Source: Alphaproteobacteria bacterium (GTDB taxonomy: Bacteria; Pseudomonadota; Alphaproteobacteria; Sphingomonadales; Emcibacteraceae). Taken from it: a stretch of 16,075 bases of DNA. Below the pieces are notes generated by a model. The model ran no database searches, was not told the DNA's origin, and saw only the letters and a program-made list of their open reading frames with translations. Below, one piece after another: positions 1 through 7,796 of this stretch (position 1 is its first letter; every line of letters starts with the position of its first letter). The translations under genes and the position numbers were made by a program. The DNA is taken from assembly GCA_002401545.1 (NCBI GenBank), contig NVTJ01000034.1:1-16075 (forward strand), in the 5' to 3' direction.

Positions 1-935
1 GTGCCGACCACAACCGCCCGCCGGTGATCCTGCAGTGCACCGGCAACAATCTCCGATGCCGAGGCAGAGCCGCCATTGATCAGGACAATCATTGGTTTGC
101 CGTTAATTTTGTCGCCTTTTCGGGCGGGAAAACGCTGAACATGCTCATCATTTCTGGTGCGGGTGGAGACAACCTCGCCGCGTTCAAGAAAAATGCCGGA
201 CACGGCAATGGACTGGTTGAGCAGACCACCGGGATTATTACGCAGGTCAAGAACAATACCTTGAAGGTCGTCACCAAGTTCCTGGTGAATTTTGTCCAGA
301 GCCTCCAGAAGCCCGCTTTCGGTTTTTTCCGTGAAAGAGGAAATACGGATATATCCGACCTCTCCTTCCAGGCGGTAGCGCACGGATTTCAGGGTAATGG
401 TGGCGCGGGTCAGGGTAATCTCCAGCGGTTGCTTTTCACCCTTGCGCACCACGGTCATCACAATATCCGTGCCGATTTCGCCCTTCATCTTGGCGACGGC
501 TTCGGTCAGGGTCAGGCCCATCACCGCTTCACCGTCAAGCTTGGTAATATAGTCACCGGACTGTATGCCGGCGCGGGACGCGGGCGTGTCGTCGATGGGG
601 GATACCACGCGCACAACACCCTTATCCAGCGTTACTTCCATACCAAGGCCGCCGTATTCGCCCTTGGTCTGAACCTGCATGTCATCAAAACTCTTGGCGG
701 TCAGATAACTGGAATGGGGGTCGAGAGAGGTCAGCATACCATTGATGGCGGCTTCAATCAGTTCTTCATCGGTGATATCGCGGACATATTGGGCGCGGAT
801 TTTTTCAAAAACATCGCCAAACAGATTGAGCTGTTTGTAGGTATCCGAACTTTTCCCCTGTGAGGTTGTCGCGCCGAGCAGCGTGACACTGACAATGGCA
901 AGGGATACCATTATGGTTGCTATATATTTTTTCAT
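1..935 (-). CDS. ctpA: S41 family C-terminal processing peptidase (CtpA-like), partial
   Basis: Periplasmic serine protease with a Ser/Lys dyad that trims or degrades exported proteins, often peptidoglycan hydrolases. The visible 311 residues begin MKKYIATIMVSLAIVSVTLL, a signal peptide or signal anchor. A PDZ domain follows at about residues 90-165 (GLGMEV, then SRAGIQSGDYI), then the S41 catalytic core. The run GGSASASEI at 288-296 holds the nucleophile, by alignment with E. coli Prc the middle Ser, S292. The partner Lys is expected near residue 317, in a GK(S/T)FGKG-type motif, just beyond the left window edge, so the C-terminus is missing. ATG start at 935; the gene lies 3 nt after the envC stop, so the two are surely co-transcribed. 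EnvC activates cell-wall amidases, so pairing with an S41 protease fits wall remodelling during division. Family assignment is secure; the substrate is not known. Confidence 0.95.
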   Translation of the reverse strand, partial: MKKYIATIMVSLAIVSVTLLGATTSQGKSSDTYKQLNLFGDVFEKIRAQYVRDITDEELIEAAINGMLTSLDPHSSYLTAKSFDDMQVQTKGEYGGLGMEVTLDKGVVRVVSPIDDTPASRAGIQSGDYITKLDGEAVMGLTLTEAVAKMKGEIGTDIVMTVVRKGEKQPLEITLTRATITLKSVRYRLEGEVGYIRISSFTEKTESGLLEALDKIHQELGDDLQGIVLDLRNNPGGLLNQSIAVSGIFLERGEVVSTRTRNDEHVQRFPARKGDKINGKPMIVLINGGSASASEIVAGALQDHRRAVVVG

Positions 936-938
936 TTC

Positions 939-2255
939 TTAAAGTACCTTTCTATCACGTGCCACGATCCACGGCAGCAGGTTGATGGGCTTCCCCATCT
1001 GTCTCAATTCCACATATAAATTTTGTCCGGTCGCCGCTTCTGCGGTTTTTGTCACATCGGACCCTTCGGCCATCTGTCCAACGGGTTCGCCCTTGAGCAC
1101 CCATTGGCCCACTTCCGCATCAAGACGGGTCATGCCCGCCAAAAGCGTATGATACTCCTGTCCATGGGCGATAATCAACAATTGACCATAGGATCTGAAT
1201 TTTCCGGCAAATACGATGCGTCCTTCATGGGGGGAAATGACCATTGCCCGGGGCAGTGTATGTATGATAATGCCTTCTGAGGACAGGCCTTCCGGAGTTT
1301 TTGCGCCAAAGGTCCGGGTCAGGGACCCCCGCGCCGGCAGGGGCATGGTGCCTTTGGCTTTGCTGAAGGGAAGGGTGCCGGCCGGCAGCGAATCAAGGAC
1401 CCGGCGGGCGGCTTTTCTGATGACCGGCTGCTTGATAATCCCGGGCTTTTCGGCCTGCCTTTTTGCGGCGGCGATGGCCGCTTTTTCGCGTTCCCTGCTT
1501 TCCTGTTTAATTCTTGCGACCAGCTCCTTCAGGCTTTTGGCCTGGGCGGCAAATTGTCTTAATTTCCGGCGCTCGGCTTTGGTTGCCGCCCGCAGTTCCT
1601 TTTGCTTCAGGCGCCTTGCCGCCAGAAGCTGGTTCATTTCAATCTGTTCCAATGTGAGAGCGCTCAGTATTTCTCTCAGTTCCTGCCGCTCCCGGGTGAT
1701 CTGTTCCCGGACCACGGCAAGGTCTGTTATATCCTGACGGATGATCGTCGCCCGTTTTTGCAACTCTGGCTGTAAAATTTTCAAAAGGCTGGCGCTGCGC
1801 AGGCTGTTGATCGCTTTATCGGGGCGGAAAGCGACCAGCTCTGCGGGTTGCTGGCTCAGGCGCTGCATGGCGGCGAGGGTTTTTGCCATCTGGCTATAGC
1901 GTGATTTCAGGTTTTTCTTCAGGTTTCTTTCCTGACCATTCAGCACATCAAGGCGGTCTTCCCTTGAAAAGACATTCTGTTCCGCGGCCTGAATTTTTTT
2001 GGCGGCGGCGACCAGATTCTCGCGCAGGTCGGTGATTTGCCGATCCAGAGAAGTGGCTTCCTGTTCAAACTTCCGGGCGCGTTTGCTGGTGGCAGTAATT
2101 TTATCCCGTATATTCTTCAGCGCTATGTCATCAGCGGGCGGGGCCGCGTGAATATTTCCCGTCATCAGGCAGGCAAGGATGAGCAGGGTGGTGGCATTTC
2201 TGATATGGTGAAATAAATCAGCCAGCGGCGTGGTCCTTTCCGGTATCTGTGGCAA
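939..2255 (-). CDS. envC: EnvC-like murein hydrolase activator (degenerate LytM/M23 domain)
   Basis: Periplasmic coiled-coil protein that, in the EnvC family, activates N-acetylmuramoyl-L-alanine amidases at the division septum. Residues about 20-38 form a signal peptide ending near NIHA. Residues about 45-270 are a long charged, Lys/Arg/Glu/Gln-rich coiled coil. Residues 309-430 are a LytM fold. The zinc ligands of active M23 peptidases are gone: the first His and Asp positions read S326 and I330 (SEGIII), and the HxH position reads N-L-Y (412-414, then VELR). This is the expected non-catalytic activator form. The longest frame starts at a TTG (2255) that overlaps the end of gpmI by 38 nt and has no clear Shine-Dalgarno site. 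The first ATG (2165) would cut off the signal peptide, so a non-ATG start is needed and its exact place is uncertain. Lies between gpmI and ctpA, an order common in alphaproteobacteria. Confidence 0.88.
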   Translation of the reverse strand: MPQIPERTTPLADLFHHIRNATTLLILACLMTGNIHAAPPADDIALKNIRDKITATSKRARKFEQEATSLDRQITDLRENLVAAAKKIQAAEQNVFSREDRLDVLNGQERNLKKNLKSRYSQMAKTLAAMQRLSQQPAELVAFRPDKAINSLRSASLLKILQPELQKRATIIRQDITDLAVVREQITRERQELREILSALTLEQIEMNQLLAARRLKQKELRAATKAERRKLRQFAAQAKSLKELVARIKQESREREKAAIAAAKRQAEKPGIIKQPVIRKAARRVLDSLPAGTLPFSKAKGTMPLPARGSLTRTFGAKTPEGLSSEGIIIHTLPRAMVISPHEGRIVFAGKFRSYGQLLIIAHGQEYHTLLAGMTRLDAEVGQWVLKGEPVGQMAEGSDVTKTAEAATGQNLYVELRQMGKPINLLPWIVARDRKVL

Positions 2256-3795
2256 CTTTCAGCAGGGAATGGCCGGTCATGGCATCCGGCTGTTCCAGAT
2301 CCATAAGGGCAAGGATTGTCGGGGCCACATCGGCAAGACAGCCATTTTCCAGTCTGTGGTTGCTGGCGCCGTTCACCAGAATGAAGGGCACCAGATTGGT
2401 GGTATGAGCCGTATGGGGCTGGCCGGTCTTCTGATCTTTCATCAATTCGATATTGCCGTGATCGGCAGTAACGAGCATACATCCGCCGGTTTCTTTCAAG
2501 GCCTCCTCCAGACGACCCAGACATTTGTCAACGGTTTCAACGGCGATTTTCGCCGCCGCCATAATTCCGGTATGGCCGACCATATCCGGGTTGGCATAAT
2601 TCACTATGATCAGGTCATATTTCCGTGAGGTGATGGCCTTTACCAGATTATCCGTGACCTCGGCGGCGGACATTTCCGGTTTGAGGTCATAAGTTGCCAC
2701 ATCGGGCGACGGGATCAGAATGCGGTCCTCCCCCTCACCGACATCTTCGCTGCCGCCATTAAAGAAAAAAGTCACATGGGCATATTTTTCGGTCTCGGCA
2801 ATGCGTAGCTGTGACAGGCCATGGCGGGATATGATTTCACCCAGCGTGTCGGTAAGCTTTTCTGACGGGAACAGGGTTGTCATAAAGGCGTTCAGGGCCA
2901 CAGAATATTCACTCATGCCAAGGCAACTGCAAAAAACCGGCCGCCGGTTCCGGCTGAAACTGTCAAAGTCCGGGTCCAGCAGGGCGGTGAGGATTTCCCG
3001 CGCCCGGTCGGCCCGGAAATTGGCCATCAGGACCGCGTCCCCGTCTTTCATACCACCATAGGCGGCGATAATGGTCGGCAGCATGAATTCGTCGGTGATG
3101 TCATTGGCGTAACTTGCCGCAATGGCTTCAAGGGCGCAACTGGCCTTTTCACCAACGCCGTCCACCATGCCGACATAGGCCTTTTTCACACGGTCCCAGC
3201 GATTGTCCCGGTCCATGGCATAATAGCGCCCGGTCAGGGTGGCAATTTTCACATTGGCGAGGGAGCTGATATCCCCTTCAAATTTTTCTACATAGGCCCG
3301 GGCGCTGCTTGGTGGCACATCCCGGCCATCCAGAAAGCCGTGAATGGCAACCGGAATTTTCGCCGCAGACAAGGCTTTTGCCAGTGCCACCATATGATCC
3401 TGGTGGCTGTGAACGCCGCCCGGGGACAATAATCCCATCAGATGGCAGGTGCCGCCGGTTGATTTCAGGCTGGCAATGGTGGCCTTCAAGGTTTCAATTT
3501 CGGGGAAAGTACCATCCGCAATGGATTTATCTATGCGGGGCAGGTCCTGCAGAACCACACGACCGGCACCCAGATTGGTATGGCCGACTTCCGAATTGCC
3601 CATCTGCCCGTCCGGCAATCCCACGCGGAGGCCGCTGGTTTCGAGATAAGCCATGGGGCAGCTCTGTGTCATGCGATCAAAATTTGGCGTATGCCCGAGG
3701 ATGATGGCATTATCCACAGCCTGTTTGCGGCTGCCCCATCCATCAAGAATACACAGGACGACAGGTTTTTTCGGTTTTTCTGTTATGCTATTCAT
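2218..3795 (-). CDS. gpmI: 2,3-bisphosphoglycerate-independent phosphoglycerate mutase
   Basis: Cytoplasmic glycolytic and gluconeogenic enzyme that interconverts 3-phosphoglycerate and 2-phosphoglycerate, using two Mn2+ ions and a phosphoserine intermediate. It is 525 residues, the usual length. Visible landmarks are the metal-binding Asp D18 in LCILDGWG, the phosphorylated Ser S68 in GNSEVGHTNLGAGR, the substrate-binding HGFLDGRDVPPSSA and GRYYAMDRD runs, and the C-terminal metal site ADHGNIE. ATG start at 3795. It follows rlmH across a 74-nt AT-rich spacer that holds a candidate promoter, so it may be partly independent of the upstream genes. Its 3' end overlaps the proposed envC start. 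Identification is secure. Confidence 0.98.
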   Translation of the reverse strand: MNSITEKPKKPVVLCILDGWGSRKQAVDNAIILGHTPNFDRMTQSCPMAYLETSGLRVGLPDGQMGNSEVGHTNLGAGRVVLQDLPRIDKSIADGTFPEIETLKATIASLKSTGGTCHLMGLLSPGGVHSHQDHMVALAKALSAAKIPVAIHGFLDGRDVPPSSARAYVEKFEGDISSLANVKIATLTGRYYAMDRDNRWDRVKKAYVGMVDGVGEKASCALEAIAASYANDITDEFMLPTIIAAYGGMKDGDAVLMANFRADRAREILTALLDPDFDSFSRNRRPVFCSCLGMSEYSVALNAFMTTLFPSEKLTDTLGEIISRHGLSQLRIAETEKYAHVTFFFNGGSEDVGEGEDRILIPSPDVATYDLKPEMSAAEVTDNLVKAITSRKYDLIIVNYANPDMVGHTGIMAAAKIAVETVDKCLGRLEEALKETGGCMLVTADHGNIELMKDQKTGQPHTAHTTNLVPFILVNGASNHRLENGCLADVAPTILALMDLEQPDAMTGHSLLKVATDTGKDHAAG

Positions 3796-3831
3796 GGGCT
3801 AAATAAAAATCCGTTTTCAAGTTTAATCCAA

Positions 3832-3868
3832 TATATATACTATATTATTTAGGTTAAAGACGTGTAAA
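3832..3868 (-). promoter_or_regulatory. Candidate sigma-70 promoter of gpmI-envC-ctpA
   Basis: On the minus strand TTTACA (3868-3863, 5/6 to TTGACA) stands 18 nt upstream of TATAGT (3844-3839, 5/6 to TATAAT). The start of transcription would be near 3832, giving a 36-nt leader to the gpmI ATG. The whole rlmH-gpmI spacer (3796-3869) is AT-rich, including a TATATATA run, unlike the G+C-rich coding DNA around it. No terminator was seen at the end of rlmH, so read-through from upstream is also likely. Confidence 0.5.
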
Positions 3869-3869
3869 A

Positions 3870-4328
3870 TCAATCTTTATGATAGGGATGCCCTGATAAA
3901 ATACAGGACGCCCGGTATAATTGTTCCATCAGCATTACCCGTGCCATCATATGAGGCCATGTCATACTGCCGAGAGATAACAGGAGATCGGCCCGTTTTC
4001 TCACCTGCGGCGCATAACCATCCGCCCCGCCAATGAGGAAGGTGAGGTTCGCCGTTCCTCTATCCTGATGGTCGCGGATTACCTTGGCAAAATCCGTACT
4101 GCGCAGAGACTTTCCCCTTTCGTCAAGGGCGATGACATAGGCATTATCAGCCAGCTGCTTCAGGATCAAATCACCTTCCCGTGACAGGCGTTCCGGCCCG
4201 GTGATCCGGCGCCTCTCCTCAACCTCGATGATTTTAACCGGCCAGGGGCAGCGTCTGAGGTAGGTCTCAGTCTGTTGTTTTTCAGGCCCCGGCTTCATGC
4301 GGCCCACAGCAATGATGGCAAGATGCAT
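3870..4328 (-). CDS. rlmH: 23S rRNA (pseudouridine1915-N3)-methyltransferase RlmH
   Basis: SPOUT-class methyltransferase that uses S-adenosylmethionine to methylate pseudouridine 1915 in helix 69 of 23S rRNA, acting on assembled 70S ribosomes. It is 152 residues, normal for the family. The C-terminal knot is clear: FLIGGADGY (97-105) and LSLGSMTWPHMMARVMLMEQ (117-136) form the cofactor-binding trefoil, and the chain ends in HPYHKD, matching the conserved HPYH tail. The ATG at 4328 lies one nucleotide after the rsfS stop, so translation is probably coupled. The rsfS-rlmH pair is widely conserved in bacteria. Confidence 0.97.
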   Translation of the reverse strand: MHLAIIAVGRMKPGPEKQQTETYLRRCPWPVKIIEVEERRRITGPERLSREGDLILKQLADNAYVIALDERGKSLRSTDFAKVIRDHQDRGTANLTFLIGGADGYAPQVRKRADLLLSLGSMTWPHMMARVMLMEQLYRASCILSGHPYHKD

Positions 4329-4329
4329 A

Positions 4330-4746
4330 TTAACTGCTTAACAGTTTGTCCGGGGTGAAGTCGTCGGGATGCAGATCCATGGACCACATTTTTTCCAGAT
4401 TATAGAAGCTGCGCACTTCCGGCCGGAAAATATGGATGATGGCGTCGCCGGCATCAATCAAGACCCAGTCGGATTTCTCAAGACCTTCGATCTTGGAGTT
4501 GCCGTAACCGGATTTCTTGATATTTGTCACCAGATGATCGGCTATTGCCGCCACCTGTCGGGTGGAACGGCCAGAGGCAATGATCATCGAATCGGCGATG
4601 CTGGATTTCCCCTTAAGGTTTATGGCGATGATTTCTTCCGCTTTGTCGTCTTCCAGAGAAGTGATAATCACCTCCAGAAGAGTGTTCGTACTATGCGGCT
4701 CAATAGAAGAAGATATTCCTTCTTCTGACATATTATTACTAGGCAA
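4330..4746 (-). CDS. rsfS: Ribosomal silencing factor RsfS
   Basis: Small cytoplasmic factor that binds ribosomal protein uL14 on the large subunit and blocks joining with the small subunit, lowering translation in starvation. The conserved core is easy to see: SSIADSMIIASGRSTRQVAA, GYGNSKIEGLEKSDWVLIDA and the end FRPEVRSFYNLEKMW. The longest frame (138 residues) starts with TTG at 4746; an AGAGG-like site lies about 12 nt upstream of it. The first ATG is at 4731 (MSEEGI, 133 residues) but has no Shine-Dalgarno site at normal distance. Either start is possible; neither touches the conserved domain. It sits 22 nt after nadD and 1 nt before rlmH. Confidence 0.95.
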   Translation of the reverse strand: MPSNNMSEEGISSSIEPHSTNTLLEVIITSLEDDKAEEIIAINLKGKSSIADSMIIASGRSTRQVAAIADHLVTNIKKSGYGNSKIEGLEKSDWVLIDAGDAIIHIFRPEVRSFYNLEKMWSMDLHPDDFTPDKLLSS

Positions 4747-4768
4747 TTTTATTTGTAACCTCTTGGGT

Positions 4769-5380
4769 TTAAAGTTTTTTCCGTCGTATCTCAGTTGAGG
4801 ACAACGGATTTTGTATATCCCGGATGAACGTCCATGCCGGGGCTTTCAGTGAACTGAGTTCTGCGGCCCGCTCTTCGGGGATCTGATGATGCTTAAAAAG
4901 CTTTGCCGCCTCACTTGTTCTGACCGCATCAGAATACCCCGGACGATTAAAAATCGCAAATGCTACTGTTCGGGCTATTTTTTTCCAGTCTTTCCATCGT
5001 GAAAACTGCGCCAGATTATCCGCCCCCATAAGCCAGATAAAACGGCTGTCGGGCAGCAGCTTTATAATCCTGTCCAGAACATCCACCGTATAGCGGGTGC
5101 CAAGGCGGCTTTCCAGATCGGTGACATAAATCCGGCTGTCGGATGCCATGGCCCTGGCACTTGCCATTCTGTCCTTGAGGCTTGCCATATCATCACCTGA
5201 TTTCAGGGGATTTTGCGGCGAGACCAGCCACCAGACCGCATCCAGACCGAGTTTTTCCAGCGCGGCTAGGCTAATTTCCAGATGGGCATGATGGGCCGGA
5301 TTGAAAGACCCGCCCAGCAGGCCGATTTTCTTTCCGGACCAGTCAGCGGTCTCAATGATATCAGGGTCTGGTCTGGCCAT
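4769..5380 (-). CDS. nadD: Nicotinate-nucleotide adenylyltransferase
   Basis: Cytoplasmic NAD-synthesis enzyme that joins nicotinate mononucleotide and ATP to give deamido-NAD and pyrophosphate. It is 203 residues, normal length. The nucleotidyltransferase signature is GGSFNPAHHAH at 23-33 (the GxFxPxHxGH class), and the C-terminal ATP-binding motif is SSTEIR at about 194-199. The ATG at 5380 lies inside the end of proA (20-nt overlap) and is preceded by a good Shine-Dalgarno run AGGTGA six nucleotides upstream, which fixes this start. The order proA-nadD-rsfS-rlmH is a standard alphaproteobacterial arrangement. Confidence 0.96.
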   Translation of the reverse strand: MARPDPDIIETADWSGKKIGLLGGSFNPAHHAHLEISLAALEKLGLDAVWWLVSPQNPLKSGDDMASLKDRMASARAMASDSRIYVTDLESRLGTRYTVDVLDRIIKLLPDSRFIWLMGADNLAQFSRWKDWKKIARTVAFAIFNRPGYSDAVRTSEAAKLFKHHQIPEERAAELSSLKAPAWTFIRDIQNPLSSTEIRRKKL

Positions 5381-6629
5381 TGCTTCTCACCTGATATTTA
5401 TAACTGGTGAGCTGTTCCAGCCCCACCGGACCACGGGCGTGCATTTTGCCGGTGGAAATACCAATCTCTGCCCCCATACCGAATTCGCCGCCATCGGCAA
5501 ACTGGGTTGATGTGTTATGCATGACAATGGCACTGTCAACGCGTTTCAGGAATTTTTCCGCCGCTTCGCTGTCTTCCGTGATGATGCTGTCGGTATGATG
5601 GGAACCATGGGCCGCGATATGTGCGATGGCCCCCTCAACAGCCTTCACGCATTTGATGGACAGAATGGAATCCAGATATTCCCTATTCCAGTCTTCTTCC
5701 GTGGCCGGAATGATGGCGCCGTCCAGTTCACAGACAGCTTTATCACCGCGCAGTTCGCACCCGGCAATTTTCAAGGCATCAATAATCGCTGGCAGGTGAC
5801 TCTGCAATACGGCCTCATCAATCAACAGGGTTTCGGCGGCCCCGCATACGCCGGTGCGGCGCATTTTGGCATTAAGCGTGATCGCCACCGCCTTTTCCAG
5901 ATCAGCTTGCCCGTCCACATAAATATGGCAAATTCCGTCCAGATGGGCCATGACCGGCACCCGGCTGTCATTCTGCACCCGCTCGATCAGCGACTTGCCG
6001 CCGCGGGGCACGATAATATCCACATAGCCCACCAGCCTCAGAAGCTCGCCCACGGCGGCCCGGTCCTGTGTTGGCACCAGTTGGATACAGTCGGGGCTCA
6101 GGCCCGCCTCTGCCAGTCCCTGAACAAGACAGTCATGGATGGCGTGATTGGAGCGCGCACTTTCGCTGCCGCCGCGCAAAATAGTGGCATTGCCCGATTT
6201 CAGGCATAAGGCCCCGGCATCGGCGGTCACATTGGGCCGGGATTCGTAAATAATTCCGATCACGCCCAGCGGCACCCGCACCCGCGAAATATTCAGCCCG
6301 TTGGGCCGGTCCCAACGGGCCATGATATTGCCCACCGGATCGGGCAGAGCTGCGATGGCCTCCAGAGAGGCGGCGATAGCTTCGATCCTTGGGGCATTCA
6401 GAGCCAGACGGTCCAGCAAGGCTCCGGTCAGTTCCCGCGCTGTGGCAATTTCCATATCCCTGGCATTGGCGGCAAGGATTTTATCTTTATCTTGCCGAAT
6501 AAGCCGGGCCGCAGATGTGAGGGCGGTATTTTTCTGTTCTGTCGGCACATTGGCCAGCAATTCTGAGGCTGATTTTGCCGCCCGGCCCATATCCTGCATC
6601 ATATCTTTAATGGTTTGTTCTGTTGTCAT
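5361..6629 (-). CDS. proA: Glutamate-5-semialdehyde dehydrogenase (gamma-glutamyl phosphate reductase)
   Basis: Second enzyme of proline synthesis: NADPH-dependent reduction of gamma-glutamyl phosphate to glutamate semialdehyde. It is 422 residues, with an aldehyde-dehydrogenase fold. Landmarks are PLGVIGIIYESRPNVTADA (120-138) at the cofactor site, the catalytic Cys C262 in MRRTGVCGAAETLL, and the family signature EFGMGAEIGISTGKMHARGP near the C-terminus. ATG start at 6629, 14 nt after the proB stop. ProB and ProA work as a channelled pair because the acyl phosphate is unstable, and the two genes are adjacent here as usual. Confidence 0.98.
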   Translation of the reverse strand: MTTEQTIKDMMQDMGRAAKSASELLANVPTEQKNTALTSAARLIRQDKDKILAANARDMEIATARELTGALLDRLALNAPRIEAIAASLEAIAALPDPVGNIMARWDRPNGLNISRVRVPLGVIGIIYESRPNVTADAGALCLKSGNATILRGGSESARSNHAIHDCLVQGLAEAGLSPDCIQLVPTQDRAAVGELLRLVGYVDIIVPRGGKSLIERVQNDSRVPVMAHLDGICHIYVDGQADLEKAVAITLNAKMRRTGVCGAAETLLIDEAVLQSHLPAIIDALKIAGCELRGDKAVCELDGAIIPATEEDWNREYLDSILSIKCVKAVEGAIAHIAAHGSHHTDSIITEDSEAAEKFLKRVDSAIVMHNTSTQFADGGEFGMGAEIGISTGKMHARGPVGLEQLTSYKYQVRSNGQTRP

Positions 6630-6643
6630 TTTGGTATTTGCTT

Positions 6644-7783
6644 TCAGTTTATGACAAGGTCGTTACGGTGTATAATCTCATCCCGGCCGCTATAGCCGAG
6701 GATCTGTTCAATTTCATGACTTCTGTGGCCGATTAATTTTACCGCATCCTGTGCGTTATAGGCGATTAAACCCTGACCGATAATTGTGTCGTTCATATCG
6801 GTGATACGGATGGTGTCGCCGCGCTCAAACGTCCCCTCAACCCGGACAATTCCGGCGGGCAGCAGACTTTTTCCTGACTTCAGGGCCTCCACGGCCCCGT
6901 CATCAATGATCAGTTTCCCCGAAATATCGAGACTGGCGCCAATCCATTTCTTCTTGGCCGCCAGCGGATTACCCGAAGCGTGAAACCATGTGCCGCTTGC
7001 GCCGTTAAAATATCTTTGAATAGGGCTGGTGGCGGTGCCGTTGGTGATGACCATATTGCAGCCACTGGCCACAGCGATTTTTGCGGCGGCGATTTTGGTG
7101 ATCATGCCGCCGCGACCAAAGCCCGTGGAAACAGGGTCGCCGGCCATGGCTTCAATAGAGGCGGTGATCTGGCGGACTTCCCCGATCAGTCTGGCATCCG
7201 GTTTTTTTTTGGGGTCTGCGGTATATAATCCATTTATGTCTGACAGCAGGAACAGGCAGTCAGCCTCACACATGCTGGCCACACGGGCGGCCAGCCGGTC
7301 ATTGTCACCGTAACGCACTTCATCGGTGGCAACGGTGTCATTTTCATTGATCACGGGCACCACATTCAGTTCCAGCAGGCGGTTAATGGTATTGCGGGCA
7401 TTGAGGTAACGCCGTCGTTCTTCGGTATCGCCGTAGGTGAGCAGGATTTGCGCCATGGGAATATTATGCTGTCCCAGAATTGTGCGGTAGGCGGTGGCAA
7501 GCTCAATCTGCCCGACGGCGGCGGCGGCCTGATTTTCTTCCAGTTTTTTGCTCATGGGCAGTTTCAATATTCTGCGGCCCAGTCCGATGGCGCCGGAAGA
7601 CACCAGTATCACCTGATAACCCCTGTTGCGCAGGAAGGCCACGTCACGGGCAATGCCCTCAAGCCAGTCCACACAAAGCTGGCCGCTGTCTCTGTCAATG
7701 AGCAGAGCACTGCCTATTTTGATGATAACGCGGGCCCAGCCGTCACTGTGGCGGGTGATGATATTGTCTGTTTTCTCAGTCAT
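6644..7783 (-). CDS. proB: Glutamate 5-kinase with C-terminal PUA domain
   Basis: First and feedback-controlled step of proline synthesis: ATP-dependent phosphorylation of glutamate. With the ATG at 7783 the product is 379 residues. The frame stays open upstream to 7897, but that part lies inside obgE and encodes no family residues, so the 7783 start (14 nt after the obgE stop) is preferred. The amino acid kinase domain covers about 17-260: KIGSALL (22-28), SSGAIGLG (62-69), and the glutamate/proline-sensing run INENDTVATDEVRYGDND (145-162). The PUA domain covers about 285-370 and is found in the long, E. coli-like class of ProB. Confidence 0.97.
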   Translation of the reverse strand: MTEKTDNIITRHSDGWARVIIKIGSALLIDRDSGQLCVDWLEGIARDVAFLRNRGYQVILVSSGAIGLGRRILKLPMSKKLEENQAAAAVGQIELATAYRTILGQHNIPMAQILLTYGDTEERRRYLNARNTINRLLELNVVPVINENDTVATDEVRYGDNDRLAARVASMCEADCLFLLSDINGLYTADPKKKPDARLIGEVRQITASIEAMAGDPVSTGFGRGGMITKIAAAKIAVASGCNMVITNGTATSPIQRYFNGASGTWFHASGNPLAAKKKWIGASLDISGKLIIDDGAVEALKSGKSLLPAGIVRVEGTFERGDTIRITDMNDTIIGQGLIAYNAQDAVKLIGHRSHEIEQILGYSGRDEIIHRNDLVIN

Positions 7784-7796
7784 ATTGTGGCTCTGA

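Noticed and set aside
24..863. A 279-codon plus-strand frame
   Set aside because: Exact antisense shadow of the S41 protease gene, whose minus-strand product has full PDZ and catalytic motifs; the plus-strand product shows no family features.
5517..6209. A 230-codon plus-strand frame over proA
   Set aside because: Antisense of a clear, complete ProA; low-complexity, no recognisable domain.
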